Positions 21,603 through 33,532 are shown, counted from the stretch's first letter. The stretch is 64,000 bases of DNA from Porphyridium purpureum (GCA_008690995.1 VRMN01000020.1:1-64000), one strand, 5' to 3'. A program made the numbers and translations. The notes: generated by a model from the letters alone, not told the origin.

Positions 21603-22637
21603 ATGGCACCACGGCTCTCCGACTTCGAGAAAGGGCAGATTGACGCTCTGCACCGGCTCTGTCTGACGCCGCGGGCCATTGCAGCACGTCTTCGTCCGCG
21701 ACCAGACAAGACCCGACCATCGCACAAGACTGTGGAGAGATTTCTGAAGAATCGAGGCAAGAAAAGGGTTTTCAAGAAGCACGGACCGGCGCGGACAATA
21801 TCGCCGAAATTGGAGCGTCGCCTGATTCGGCACGTCATTACGGATAGGTTGACGTCTGCACAGGCAGTGACGGAGCTGCAGCTTGCGTGCAGTGCGAGAA
21901 CTGTTCGTCGTATCCTGCAGAGATCACCAGAGATTCGTATTATCGCACAGAGGCGAAAGTTCTTCATTTCGGAAAAGAACCGAGTCAAGCGGCTTGCATT
22001 TGCTCGAGAATACGTCCACAAGCCGCTATCGTTTTGGAAGAATGTCATCTTCTCGGATGAAAAGATCTTTCGGCTGGACGGGCCACACGGGTACAACAAG
22101 ACTTATCAGCGCATGCGAGGCTCTTAGCCCGCGCCAACCATGCGTCGCCACAGTGGCGGAGGATCAGCGATGTTTTGGGGTGCCATGTCGTGGCACGGAC
22201 TGAGTACGTTGCATCGTGCTCAAAGTTCGCTGAATGCCGAACGATGTCGCCAGGTTATGCTGAACGTCATGATGCCCTGGGCACTGGAACTGCCTTGGCG
22301 CCTTGATCAGCCGGATTGTCCATTCATATTTCAGCAAGATAATGCGCCCGGACATGCAGCGCTGAGCACGCGCGAGCTGTTTGACACGGTCGGAATCGCA
22401 CTACTTGATTGGCCAGCGCGGTCGCCGGACTTGAATCCAGTTGAGAATCTGTGGGCGATCGTTTCTCGCCGTGTGCATTGGCAGGGACGCCAGTTTATGC
22501 GCCTCGATGACATGCTTCCAGTTATCTATGACTGCTGGCGAACGGAAGCGCCAAAGTATGTTGAGGTACTTTTCGAGAGCATGCCCCGTCGCCTGCAAGC
22601 TTGCATCGACGCCGGTGGCCGTCAAACCAAGTACTAG
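21603..22637 (+). pseudogene. Tc1/mariner transposase (DD34E), one in-frame stop
   Basis: This is a near-complete Tc1-type transposase, the enzyme that cuts and pastes the element at TA dinucleotides. An N-terminal helix-turn-helix (LSDFEKGQIDALHRL, then a second HTH with RTVRRIL) binds the inverted repeats. The catalytic triad is visible: D in FSDEKIF, D in FQQDNAPGH, and E in SPDLNPVENLW, with 34 residues between the second D and the E. I start it at MAPRLSDF (21603), although the frame is open upstream to 21507. A single TAG at 22125-22127 interrupts an otherwise intact 344-codon frame, just before the GGGSAMFWGAMS motif. I could not see terminal inverted repeats in the flanks, so the copy may have lost its ends. 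Confidence in family is high. Confidence 0.85.
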
Positions 22638-22860
22638 TTTCGTTACGACAGTTAAATCTCTTCTCATAAGCGTGTTTGTCCTCATCAACCTGTTTCATTG
22701 TATTTCTTTTCTGCGGCCCTTCTCACAGGTGTCTCACTGTTCTACGATGCCTTTCTAAGCCCTTACCGCTTTCCCGTGCCGCGGATTCGTTTCGAGCAAT
22801 CAAAGAGCACGACGTCCTGGTCGAGAAGCCGGCTTATTCACAAAGAGTTTCACATTATCC

Positions 22861-25800
22861 TGTGGGACAATTAATTTGGCCAGAACTGTACAGTAGTAAT
22901 GCCATGAGGAATGCTCCGGCTCCAACTTTCTGTATTTCTTCAACTCACAGTAAATTAGAGTTTTTGCCCTGTAGGTACAGTTGGCAATCTCACAAATGAA
23001 AGCAGTATGATTGCGTTTATAAAGAGCTCGGCGAGGGCCGGCGCTCGGAGTCCCCAGATTGCGAAGGTAAGGTTAGTTGCAAGAGCGACGAAGGGGACAT
23101 GCAACTGTGTTAGTGACAAGTCACGAAAACTCCGCGATACATAAGATGTTCCAACAGGTTAATAACTTATGAGCCCAGCCGCCATGGCGTTTACGTTTGA
23201 TGCGTCGAAGCTGTCCGGGCTTGCGAACGGCGTGGAAAAGTTGAACAGCGAGAATTACGACATTTTAGCACGCCGCACGAAGCTCGCGTTGCGTGTGGTG
23301 ACGCTATGGCCCGTCGTTGCGGACATGGTCGATCGCCCGTCGTCGTCGTAGCGTGCAATTGCCGGGATGACGGCGGAAGAGTGGGACGAGGCGGACCTGG
23401 CGGGACAGTTCTTTCTGTCCGGGGTCTTGGAGGACAGGTACAACCGTCTCGTCCGCGATAAGTTGTCGGCGAACGGTTGGTTCACGGTCGCGGATTGTGC
23501 GCACGATTAAATGTCGGCGCAGAAGTTCGCATTTCGCATGGCACTGGAGTGCATTGTCCAGAACAAGAACGAGGCAATGATCGAGTACTTGGATCGCGGA
23601 ATCGGTCTGCGGGACGACATTGTCTCGATCGGGGAGCGCGTTCCCGAGGACCTTGTCGTGCGTTGTCTGGTGATCGGGCTCCGCAAGGAATTTCAGGGGG
23701 CGAAGGACTACCTGCTGCATTCGGCGCCCACGGTCTCCGCAGATCGGCTGCAACTGCTCCGGCTGGAGGCCGGAAAAGCGCTCGAGCGCGCGTTGGCAGA
23801 TGAGCCCCCACTCATCGCAATGGCGGTGACCCAGCGTCCGCAGCAACAGCAGCGTGATCGCTCAACGGGTGTCGTGAAGACGGCACTCGTCAAGGAGAAC
23901 ATGAAGTGTGGCTACTGCCACAAGGCTGGGCATGAGACGAAACGGTGCTTTAAGCGCAGGAACGACTTGCGCGACAAGGCTGCTTGTGCGAGTGGCGCAG
24001 CAGACTCGGAGGCAGTGAAACGCGGCATCGGAAAGCCGAATGCGCGGGTGACTGTGGTTCAGGTAAAAACCAAGGTGACGAAACCACCGGCTCCGGCGGC
24101 AAAGGCTGCCATTGAGCCCGGTTGGATGTCGTAGGAGGCCTACGTGAATACCGTTGCGGGAAGGAGTGTGTCGCCGAAAGGCCGTTCTCTGGATATCCGC
24201 ATGCTTAGCCCCGTAGCAACCTCTGCACCAATCAATAAAACCACCACTTCCATCTATGCCATTTGTGTCTCTGTTGTACCCTACAAGCACTAGTCGCACA
24301 AATGGATGTTCGATTCTGGATCGGACAGACATATCACTTGGGATAGGTCTATTCTAATGAATGAAAGACCTTCTGATGAATCACTTGTTACTGTTGCCAA
24401 CGGGGAACATGTTGAAGTTTCATTGATGGGTGATGTCATGCTCAAAACAATTATTCAAGACAAGTTTAATGACTTGCGTCTTGAAAATGTTTTGTTGATC
24501 GAAAGCACACCCATAAATCTCCTTTCGACAAAGGTCGCAGCGAGAAAGGGCTGTGTCTTCAAACACGATGATAGTTCATCTGTTTTGCATTTTGGGTCAG
24601 ATGGGCCCGTCCTAGCGGTTGGGGATGGTGATTTAATGATCAAACTATCCGCCGCTAGAATAAATGCAATCACAGCTTCAAATAAGTTTGAGCTATTTCA
24701 CCGTCGACTTGGTCATCCTGGACTTGCTGGTCTGAAAAATACGCAAAATTGTGTACAGGGAATTCCCGCGGACTTAAAAGTTCCGGATGAATACCATTGT
24801 GTGATTTGCCAAAAGGCAAAGGGAACACGAACTCCCTTTAAGAAGCGGAAATTGAATTCCATTTCGGCGGTTCCGGGAGAAGTCCTTCATACTGATGTAT
24901 GCGGACCACTCACTCCTTCGAGTTTTGACGACCATCGATATTTTCTAGTTGTCGTCGACGAATGCTCAAGTTTGAGTGTCGTCCACTTGCTCGAGCGAAA
25001 AAGTGAAGCGGGTGAAATGTTACTGCGCACACTTAAATATCTCGAAACGACTCTTGGTGCAAAGGCAAAAAGAGTTCGGTCCGACAAAGGTGGCGAATTC
25101 GCAAGCCTTTATGTGCAAAGGCATCTCCAAGACTCTGGAATTACTTGGGAAAATACCTCTGCTTACACGCCAGAACTTAATGGTATGGCTGAACGCATGA
25201 ATCGGACATTACTCGAAAAGGTTCGAAGCTTATTGTTTGATAGTAATCTACCTTTGGAAAATTGGAGTAATGCTTTGTTGACTGCGAATTATTTGCGAAA
25301 TCGCATTTCAAATAATCGCGGGAAAACGCCGATAGAAATTGCATTCAGGCAAAGGCCAGATCTCAGCAATCTCAGAATCTACGGATCGAGAGCGTTTGTT
25401 CATATTCCTAAGCAATTGCGAGGAAAACTAGAAACAAGATCTGCAATTGGATGCTTGGTCGGTTATGGAAATGTCCATTCCGTTTATCGCATTCTTCTAT
25501 CGGATGGCACGGTCGTTGAAAGTCGAAATGTCACTTTCGATGAGTCTGTCGTTGGAATAGATGTTCATGAACATGAAATCCACGATTCGGAATATTTTTC
25601 CAACTTCGATAAAATTGTCGAAGAGTTGTTTCCAAAAGATTTCTCGAAGTCGTTTGATGAAAAGTCTCAAATCGCGTCAAAAATTTTTGAAACAGATTCC
25701 ACTCGACAAATGGATGATCGCAGTCAGGAATATTCTATTTCAAACGAAATCGGAGAAACGTTTCTGGAAAAAGTTCAGAATAATTCGAAAGATTTAGGGT

Positions 25801-26104
25801 TCCAAAAAGCTCCAAATGGAAACTTTGGGAATACTGAGGATGACGAAAGTCAAGACAGTGGATATGTCGCAAATCAATTCGTTGGAATAATTTCCACCGT
25901 TTCTGAACCTCGGTCAGTCGAAAAAGCACTAAACGGTGGCTTCTCTGACCAATGGCTAGAAGCTCTGAATAGAGAATTGGAATCTCTCACTGGCAACTGC
26001 ACGTGGGAGCTCGTCGATCGTCCACACGATCGAATTCCTGTCAAATGCAAATGGGTTTTTAAGATCAAATATGATGTCAACGGACATATTGATCGGTTCA
26101 AGTG
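22861..26104 (+). mobile_element. Family A copia element, copy A4 (older, inverted, chimeric)
   Basis: This family A copy lies in the opposite orientation to the left cluster. A diverged LTR (about 22861-23157) has a TATAAAG box and is followed by a primer-binding site variant (about 23160-23173). Gag follows (from 23169), then protease, integrase and the start of RT, where element B has inserted. The gag third is well diverged from A1, whereas about 24.3-25.9 kb is almost identical to A1 and A2, after which it diverges again. It is broken, with several breaks, and its 3' part and 3' LTR are not found. The age signal is therefore mixed. Confidence 0.85.
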
Positions 26105-26449
26105 TGTTGTGATGTAATTCTGCATTACATTGCGATGTATAATTACTATTATGTGCTCACATTGATTGTGCACTCTACCCTACATTTGTACACCCGTGTG
26201 CAATTCCATTCGTTTTCCCCTTTAGACAAATTATTGATTAAGTTCAATTAGGGTTCCTACATGTTAGGGTTTCTGCAGTCGCACAGCAGGCGTGGCGGAC
26301 ATCATAGCTCTTGTTGATCTGGAACATGGAGCCGAATAATTTCGGCGCCTCAGCGAGGTCACTGCGTATAAAACAAGGCGTCGGAATCGTCGGCCCCAGG
26401 ATTGTTGAGACTTCCGTAGAAGTTAAGGAATGCGCGTAAAATCCTAAAA
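26105..26449 (+). repeat. 5' LTR of element B
   Basis: It starts TGTTGTGATG exactly where A4 sequence stops and ends ATCCTAAA before the primer-binding site. A promoter-like GCGTATAAAACAAGG lies near 26365-26379. Confidence 0.75.
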
Positions 26450-26540
26450 GGTTATGAGCCTAGTCGTTGCTACTGCTTTGACGAACGCGTTGTGTTGGTG
26501 TTGAGGGTGAGAGACGGTTAAGGTCAACGGACTACCAAGG

Positions 26541-29500
26541 ATGGACGACTCGCTAAGGAGCGCCGCTCCGCTCATCGCGAGCGTGGCGAAGTACAACGGC
26601 CGCAATTATCGCGAGTGGTCCACGCGTGCAATGCTGCTATTGCAGGTTGCCGGACTTTGGTCCATCGTGGCAGGTGACCAGCCCCGCCCGGTGACGCCAA
26701 GTCGTGCTGGTGCAGCGGAGTGGGAACAGAAAGAGCTAGCGGCTAAATTTCTGCTATGCTCAATCGTCGAAAGCCGTTTCCTCAGCTGTATGTCTGACAT
26801 CACAAGTGCTGTTATCTGGGCAGAGTTCAAGAAGGCGAACGAGGCGCAGGCCCGCACGCATATCTTCACATTCCGGACCCAGCTTGAGACTCTGGCGCAA
26901 GGCCAGAATGAGAAAATAAGCGACTTTCTGGACCGTGTCGATGCCCTTCGGGGTCAGCTCAGCTCTGCCGGTGAGGATGTGAGCGATGAGCACATGGTTC
27001 ATTACGTGTTGCGCGGACTCAAAAGTGAGTACGCCAATGCGCGTGAAGTGCTACTGCACTCGCGCGTGGGCTTCACCGACTTGCGCTACCGCCTGCTAGA
27101 TGTGGAAATCCACATGGCGAGCTTTGGTGCGCGCAAGCGAGGCCCCGTAAAAGATGACAGTCTTCCTGTGACGATCGCAAATGCGATGCGTCTGCAAAAG
27201 ACCATCAAAAAGAAACACTGCGAGTACTGTGGAAAAGACAACCACTATGTGAAACAGTGTTTCAAGAAGAAAAATGACGAGCGCAATGCGGCTCAGGCAA
27301 AAGTGGCCGAGGGTGCTCAGAAAGCTGAGCCCTCTGAGAAGCCGAAGCCGAAGCCAAAATTGGCCGGCGCGCGCGCGAGTGAAGTGAATGAGGAGGGCTT
27401 TATGTCATGGAATGCGTTCCAGAGGATGATGAAAAAGACAGAGGTGGCTCAGAGGCATTTCGATAAAAAGTTCCCTTCTGTTTATCACAATGTCTCCTCT
27501 ACTGGCCTTCCACGAATTGGCTCACTCTCACTTCCTTCCAATGCAAAAGTTCATAATTGGTTGTTTGATTCAGGTGCCAATCGTCATTGCACATGGGATT
27601 CTTCACTTTTCATTCGTAAATACGAATGTCATCAGGATGTCGTGATGGCTGATAACCATGTCTACACAGTGACTCTCAAAAGAGATGTCATGCTGAAACC
27701 AAATGTGAATGGAGTCATAAAGCCACTAATGCTTGAAGGTGACCTTCACATTCCAACAGCTCACGTGAATATTTTGTCCACCCTTCAAGCTGCGGACAAC
27801 GGGGCTGAATTTTGGCATGACAAAAATCAAGGTCAATCGACTGTGAAAGATCAAGTTGTAGCGGAAGGATACCGAAATGTCGGATTCGACCTACTTCTAA
27901 ATCAATCTTATGCACGCATCGCAAATGTGCGAGCGACTTCATATGATTTGCTCCATCGTCGTCTGGGACATCCCGGAAAATTTGGTATGCGGGAAACTCC
28001 AAAAAATGTTTTGGGACTACCGAGTAATATTTTACCAGAAGACGATTTTGATTGCCTAATTTGCAAGCCAGCCAAAGGCACGCGAAACTCATTCGCGAAG
28101 GACAGAGAAAATTCGAAGTCCGTGGTTGCAGGAGAAGTTCTGCATACTGATATCTGTGGTCCCATTGAACCAGAAAGCTGCGATGGTGAAAAGTATTTTT
28201 TGACCATAATCGATGAATTCAGCAGCCTCAGCAATGTATACGTAATGACTCGGAAATCCAAAGCAAAGTCAATGCTGATTGCTGGAATTCTATGGCTGGA
28301 AAATCAATTGGGATCGAAAATCAAATCAGTTCGCTCAGATCGAGGAAGTGAATATGCCAGTCGTCAAGTCCAAAATTGGTTTGAAATGAAAGGAATTGAC
28401 TGGTGTCCGACAGCTCCTTACACTCCAGAAAATAATGGAATAGCCGAGCGCATGAATAGGACACTCCTCGAAAAGGTTCGATGTCTTCTTTTCGATGCTA
28501 ATCTCCCACTTGAATATTGGGGAAAAGCGCTCGAAACCGCGAATTACTTGCGAAATCGCACTGCCAATCGTCGCGGAAAAACACCCTTCGAACTTGCTTT
28601 TGGAACCCAACCTGATCCTAGCGATCTGAGAATTTTTGGTTGCAGAGCATTTGTTCACGTTGAAAACCCATTTCGCTCGAAACTTGATCCTCGAGTTGAA
28701 GAAGGATGCATGATTGGATATGGACAAGTCCATCCAAACTGCCAAGTTTTGCTTAGTGATGGGCAAATAATCGAAACTAGAAATGTTCAGTTAAACGAAT
28801 CCCAAATGGGCATTGACTTGGTTGAGGACGATCTACATCGCGATCATCAGGCATTTGGTGAGACGGTTGATCAAGTTCGACCGCCGATGGAGTCAGATAA
28901 TTTTCCACAAGTTTCCGGTACGAGTCAAGACAATGCAGCTTTGACTCCGGAAATTCACGAATTCTCGGAATCAAATTATTCTGAAGTTGAAGATTTTAAT
29001 GATAATCTTAGTGATGCGAGTGGTTACGTAAATGAGGATTCAGCGTATTCTCCGTCTCGTGAAGTTGACCAAATGGTTGACAGAATTAATACTGTTACAG
29101 GTGCAACTGTTGAGCCTGATTCTCTAACAGAAGCCTTGTCCGGAGAACATGCAACTCAATGGAGACTTGCTTTAAATGAAGAGATGAAGTCTTTGATCGA
29201 CAACGAGACATGGATTGTTGTCGACAAACCCAAAGACAAAAATACTGTCAAATGCAAATGGATCTTCAAAGTAAAATTTGATGTGACTGGCAGCATTGAT
29301 CGGTACAAGTGCCGATTGGTCGCCAAAGGATTTTCACAGAGACCCGGGGTGGACTTCGATGACACATTCAGTCCGGTGGTTCGCCACAACACGATTCGAA
29401 CAATTCATTCGATTTGTGCTGCGAGACGACTGCATGCATTTCTATTCGATGTCACAACGGCATTCCTCAATGGAATTTTGCAAGAAGAAATCTTCATGCA

Positions 29501-29894
29501 ACAACCTGATGGATTCGATTTCGGAGAAAACAAAGTTTTAAAACTGCGAAAGGCAATCTACGGTTTGAAGCAGGCGTCCAGAGCCTGGAATGAAGCACTC
29601 TGCAAGGTGCTGTACGAAACGGGATACTCTGCATTACAAGCAGATCCATGTATCTTTGCAAAGTCAGCAGAAGGACCTTACATGCTAATTTATGTCGATG
29701 ATTTGTTGGTAATCGGAGACGAAAATTGTGGCACAGAACTCGAAACTTTTCTCGCCCAAAATTTTAAAATCCTTAACTTGGGAGAAGTCTCGAGGCAAAC
29801 ATTTGCTGGATACGAAATTGATTGCAATCGAATTAATGGGACAATAAGATTGTCTCAAAGACAAAATACAGAGAAAATTCTCGGACCGTTTTGA
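26541..29894 (+). CDS. Gag-pol part of element B
   Basis: This is an open frame of 1117 codons inside the fossil element, starting MDDSLRSAAP. It shows copia gag with a YNGRNYREW start, a CCHC knuckle (CEYCGKDNHYVKQC), protease FDSGANRH, integrase with HRRLGHPG and VRSDRGSEY, an acidic linker, and reverse transcriptase with YVDDLLVIG. RNase H follows downstream. The element as a whole is broken. Confidence 0.85.
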   Translation: MDDSLRSAAPLIASVAKYNGRNYREWSTRAMLLLQVAGLWSIVAGDQPRPVTPSRAGAAEWEQKELAAKFLLCSIVESRFLSCMSDITSAVIWAEFKKANEAQARTHIFTFRTQLETLAQGQNEKISDFLDRVDALRGQLSSAGEDVSDEHMVHYVLRGLKSEYANAREVLLHSRVGFTDLRYRLLDVEIHMASFGARKRGPVKDDSLPVTIANAMRLQKTIKKKHCEYCGKDNHYVKQCFKKKNDERNAAQAKVAEGAQKAEPSEKPKPKPKLAGARASEVNEEGFMSWNAFQRMMKKTEVAQRHFDKKFPSVYHNVSSTGLPRIGSLSLPSNAKVHNWLFDSGANRHCTWDSSLFIRKYECHQDVVMADNHVYTVTLKRDVMLKPNVNGVIKPLMLEGDLHIPTAHVNILSTLQAADNGAEFWHDKNQGQSTVKDQVVAEGYRNVGFDLLLNQSYARIANVRATSYDLLHRRLGHPGKFGMRETPKNVLGLPSNILPEDDFDCLICKPAKGTRNSFAKDRENSKSVVAGEVLHTDICGPIEPESCDGEKYFLTIIDEFSSLSNVYVMTRKSKAKSMLIAGILWLENQLGSKIKSVRSDRGSEYASRQVQNWFEMKGIDWCPTAPYTPENNGIAERMNRTLLEKVRCLLFDANLPLEYWGKALETANYLRNRTANRRGKTPFELAFGTQPDPSDLRIFGCRAFVHVENPFRSKLDPRVEEGCMIGYGQVHPNCQVLLSDGQIIETRNVQLNESQMGIDLVEDDLHRDHQAFGETVDQVRPPMESDNFPQVSGTSQDNAALTPEIHEFSESNYSEVEDFNDNLSDASGYVNEDSAYSPSREVDQMVDRINTVTGATVEPDSLTEALSGEHATQWRLALNEEMKSLIDNETWIVVDKPKDKNTVKCKWIFKVKFDVTGSIDRYKCRLVAKGFSQRPGVDFDDTFSPVVRHNTIRTIHSICAARRLHAFLFDVTTAFLNGILQEEIFMQQPDGFDFGENKVLKLRKAIYGLKQASRAWNEALCKVLYETGYSALQADPCIFAKSAEGPYMLIYVDDLLVIGDENCGTELETFLAQNFKILNLGEVSRQTFAGYEIDCNRINGTIRLSQRQNTEKILGPF

Positions 29895-30690
29895 ATGGAT
29901 GCATGCAATCCACGAAATACACCTATAGACAAAAATTTGCCACTGGAACCAGGGCCTCCCGGAAATTCCGGTTTTCCATACATGGAAGCCTTGGGAGCCT
30001 TGACGTAGTTGAGTACATGCACTCGGTCACATACTTCCTTTTCAGTGGGAGTCCTTGCAAGATATATGTCCTGTTCAGATGAATCCCGCTAGCAAGTTGC
30101 CGAAGGGATACTCAGGTACCTTAAAGGAAGTGTAGATTACGGTCTACTTTACTCTGCAACTTCAGAGAAAAATATTCAGGGATATGCAGATGCAGACTAT
30201 GCTGGAGACAGATCGACACGGAGATCAACCACTGGATTTGCATTTGTTTTGAACGGGGGAGCAGTTTCTTGGAAATCCAAACTGCAACCAACGGTTGCAT
30301 TATCGACAACTGAAGCCGAAAATATGGCACTGTCGGATGCATGCAAAGAAGCACTATGGTTTCGACATTTACTTTGTTCGCTTGGGATCAAACTTGGAAA
30401 AGTTCCATTGCAACTGCATGGGAGCAATCAAGAATCAATAAATTTGTGCGAAAATCGCATTGTCCGCGACCAATCAGAACAGGTTGATGATCAAAAATTC
30501 ATTGCTTGAGGCTATGTGCTGAGCGGCGGCATTTCAGACGAATACATATTAGCTACTAAAGTATATGCTGATTTCCTGACCAGGGGAGGGGGCAAAATAA
30601 CAATTTTCCCTCAGGCACAGAATTAGCTTGTCAAAAACTTTTGAAAGTTAAGAATATGCCGAAACTTGAACTGTATTTTGGAAACATGCT

Positions 30691-31728
30691 TGTTGAGCGT
30701 GGCATCTTCTCGTTGCTCCTCTCGCGTGGAAGTGCTGTGAGGCAAGCCGGCAGTAAAGCACTGTCACGGGAGTAGCCCGTATGCTGAGGATTTGATAAAA
30801 AATAGCCGTAGCCCGTGGCCGGATACCTTGTCGCGCCGGACCCACTGTACCGTACGTGTACATGGGGGCGCGTGGTAGGCCTGAAAGCTCCTTCCCTTAG
30901 GGACCAGACGCGCAATGGCCACCCCAGTGTGGAATGGATGTACAGCCAGGAGGTGGCTGGAACCTTCTAGAAAATTCTAGACTCAGCGACAGCAAGGCCT
31001 TGTACCTAAGGAGGTAAAGTGGTCACGATGGGTATAGAAGGACGCGCGGATCGGCAGCCAAGGAGGAAAAGGGGGTCGGGAGACGGAAGGAGGTAGGAGG
31101 CATCTAGGTAAAAACTGGTATATTCGAGATCGTGTGTCCAGACCTTGAGTGACCGTGGCGACCTAAAAGTGCATCGAAGGTACAGCGAGGGTAGAGTGGG
31201 AGCGAGCGAGCGGGTGATTTAGCGGGGAAGGTTCGCGGATGCCCCGGAGTAAGGCGTCACAGGACGGTCCTTATTCGGAAGCGGATCCGGGGGCGGTAAG
31301 TGGGCGGGGGCGGATAAAGGAGTGATTTGCTGTTTGAAGCCGAAAGGTAACCTCCGGCTAAACCCGGCTGCCCACAATACTTCCCCGGGTCCCGGATCAA
31401 TGTAAGGTGTGGCCGAACGGGATCCCGGTTGGGCAGCGGACGCCTGGTTTCCCCGTTGCGCGTGTCTTCCGTGAGCGCGCCCTTGGTTGGTTGCGTTGGT
31501 CCAGTGTGTCGGTGGTCTTGGCTGTTTGCGTGTGAGCAGCGTGCGTGAGCGTCGTCGGTTCCGGATTTCCAGCCTGTCGCAGGGCCAAGGGACTGTGGGT
31601 GTCTTATGCTTCCTCTTGGTTGCGTGGATTGTCCAGCTTGTGTGCGTGCGTGAGCTCCTTGGCTTGGTGTTGGGTGTGCCGCTGTGTCAAGGGCCAGCAC
31701 GGTTCGTGACAGTACGATCCATGACTAC
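30691..31728. other. About 1-kb foreign insert between RNase H and 3' LTR of element B
   Basis: Copia elements normally have only a short polypurine tract here. Instead there is about 1 kb of GC-rich, G-rich plus-strand sequence with no recognisable protein. It can be framed as TG...CA from 30691 to 31711, which suggests a solo LTR, but I see no matching target duplication. It contains CTGTACCG (30845-30852). Confidence 0.4.
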
Positions 31729-32034
31729 TGTTCTGTGATTACATATCTTTGCTCTACATTTGTACATCTATTTACGAACTGATTATGCTATGTAGACAAA
31801 TTCATCGAATTACCTCAACTATGGCTTCCCACAGTGTTTGCTTTTCACAGGCGCGCCATCATAAAAGCCCGATTGCCACAACGGGAACCGAATCTCCTGC
31901 TCATCTGGAACAAGGAGCCGAATATATTCGGCCGCTACGCGAGTTTATGGAGCATTAAAAGGGGTGTCGAAATCGTCGCGGTCGGCATTCATTAGGCTTT
32001 CATGACAGAAAAGACTGGCGCGTGAAATCCTAAA
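31729..32034 (+). repeat. Diverged 3' LTR of element B
   Basis: It shares blocks with the 5' LTR: CTACATTTGTACA, TAGACAAATT, CATCTGGAACAAGGAGCCGA, and an ending ATCCTAAA. Similarity is patchy, so it is either an old partner or a related solo LTR. Confidence 0.65.
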
Positions 32035-33532
32035 GGCGCTCCTCGTATTTCTTCTTGGAAGTTTGCTCTGGTAGTTTTGTTGCCGTAATGCTAGCTCGTA
32101 TATCAACAGTTTGCCCAAGTGCTGTACCTCGTTCACTTGTTCAAGGCCTGCTCATTGGTATATGTCAATTATACATTTATTAATTGACTTGGTACAATGG
32201 TCACTGTACCAAGATGACCTTCAATAGAACCATAGGTCATATCGAGGCCGTCCTACGGCTAGATAAGGATCGGAGCGTGCCGATCGACTACGAGCGAATA
32301 AAGAAAAGAAGATAAGAGTTTACTTGAGTGATAAAGGTCTGAAGACCACAGTATGGGCATGAATGCGAACAAGCAAAAAGTAAATCTGTGTCAACAACCG
32401 AAGATATGAAGACAGTCGTAGATGACCAAAAGCAGCCCACTTTACTTGGATCGCATGTGTTGACTCAATTGGAAAGTGAAGTGAGCGTCCACGACCGAGG
32501 GTCACGGCGCGTCTCATACGCCATACTGCGTCTTCATTGATCGCCGCAAAATATGCACAGTGACTTTCACTGGTGATACACCTTGAAGCCGGAAGTCACC
32601 TGTGACTTGCTCGTTGCGGCTAACGGCCAACCCTTTTCAATCGTTACACCTCTGACTTGTACATGCGAGCTCAATACCATGTTCAAGCTTGGCCCTGATC
32701 ACGACTTGCGTTTAATTACCGCTCTTATCGGGTTGTGCCAAGCCACCAGCGGTAGGATAAAGTATGGTATACCTGCAGACGACAGCCTCTGGCTGACCTG
32801 AAACTTTACCCAAGCTGAATTTTTTTAAAGACACAAACACGGACAAAACGCCGAGCAAGTGCTCTCTTCGGGACCCTCCTTACCCAAAAGCCATAACCCC
32901 AATACTATGGTGGACCAATAAACAATGTGCTGCCCGACCGCTAGCCTCTATGGTACAGTGATAACCCTCAATATAATTGGGGCATAATGCTGATCTGTTG
33001 GGTCGAAATTTACGAGAATCGTCATCGGCTCTTGACGGCAATTTTGATTGAAGAACGAGAAGGAGAAGAATGAGTGAAGTTATACTCTAGGATTACCGGC
33101 ATGGTTTCCAGTTCGTATAGAGCAGACCGCAGCACAAATTCCGTCAGAACGCAAAACAACATTTCGTGACTTTTTTCAGACGCATGAGCCACCTAAGAGG
33201 ATTGCGATCCATGCGGACATGAAACAGCCAAGCAGAGAATGCAAGGACTGAATTGCGGCGATTCGAATTACGTAAAGTTTACGGAGGCGGCTTAAACGAA
33301 GATGTGAGACATCCCCTAGCTTTGAAATTTGCGCACGGTCCGTCAAGTCCACGTTGGACTGCTTATTTCAGCGCAGCACTAGTCCAAGATTTGTTGACAA
33401 GCAGCAAGGCCGTGGTACTGATGCCTTAATACGTGAAGATACAAGCTCGTCCGCGACGGATATTCACTTTCGAGTTCAAAAGTGTTGACTTGCTTTGCCT
33501 GACGCGATCACTTCGAGCGGTCCAATCGGGCC
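32035..33532. other. Unassigned sequence
   Basis: About 1.5 kb without a recognisable gene or repeat. Its last part may be the degraded 5' portion of the mariner relic that follows. Confidence 0.4.

Larger units (their letters stand above)
26105..32034 (+). mobile_element. Element B: second Ty1/copia family, inserted in A4
   Basis: Its parts are: 5' LTR 26105-26449, primer-binding site GGTTATGAGCCT (26450-26461), gag-pol from 26541, RNase H to about 30.68 kb, an unrelated insert of about 1 kb, and a diverged 3' LTR (31729-32034). The domains resemble those of family A at moderate identity, so it is a separate family of the same copia lineage. The two LTRs are recognisably related but far from identical, so this copy is older than A1. 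It is broken, with a few breaks plus the insertion. The right flank is not family A sequence. Confidence 0.8.

Noticed and set aside
21353-22860. Terminal inverted repeats and TA duplications for the Tc1 element
   Set aside because: I looked in both flanks and found no convincing inverted pair.
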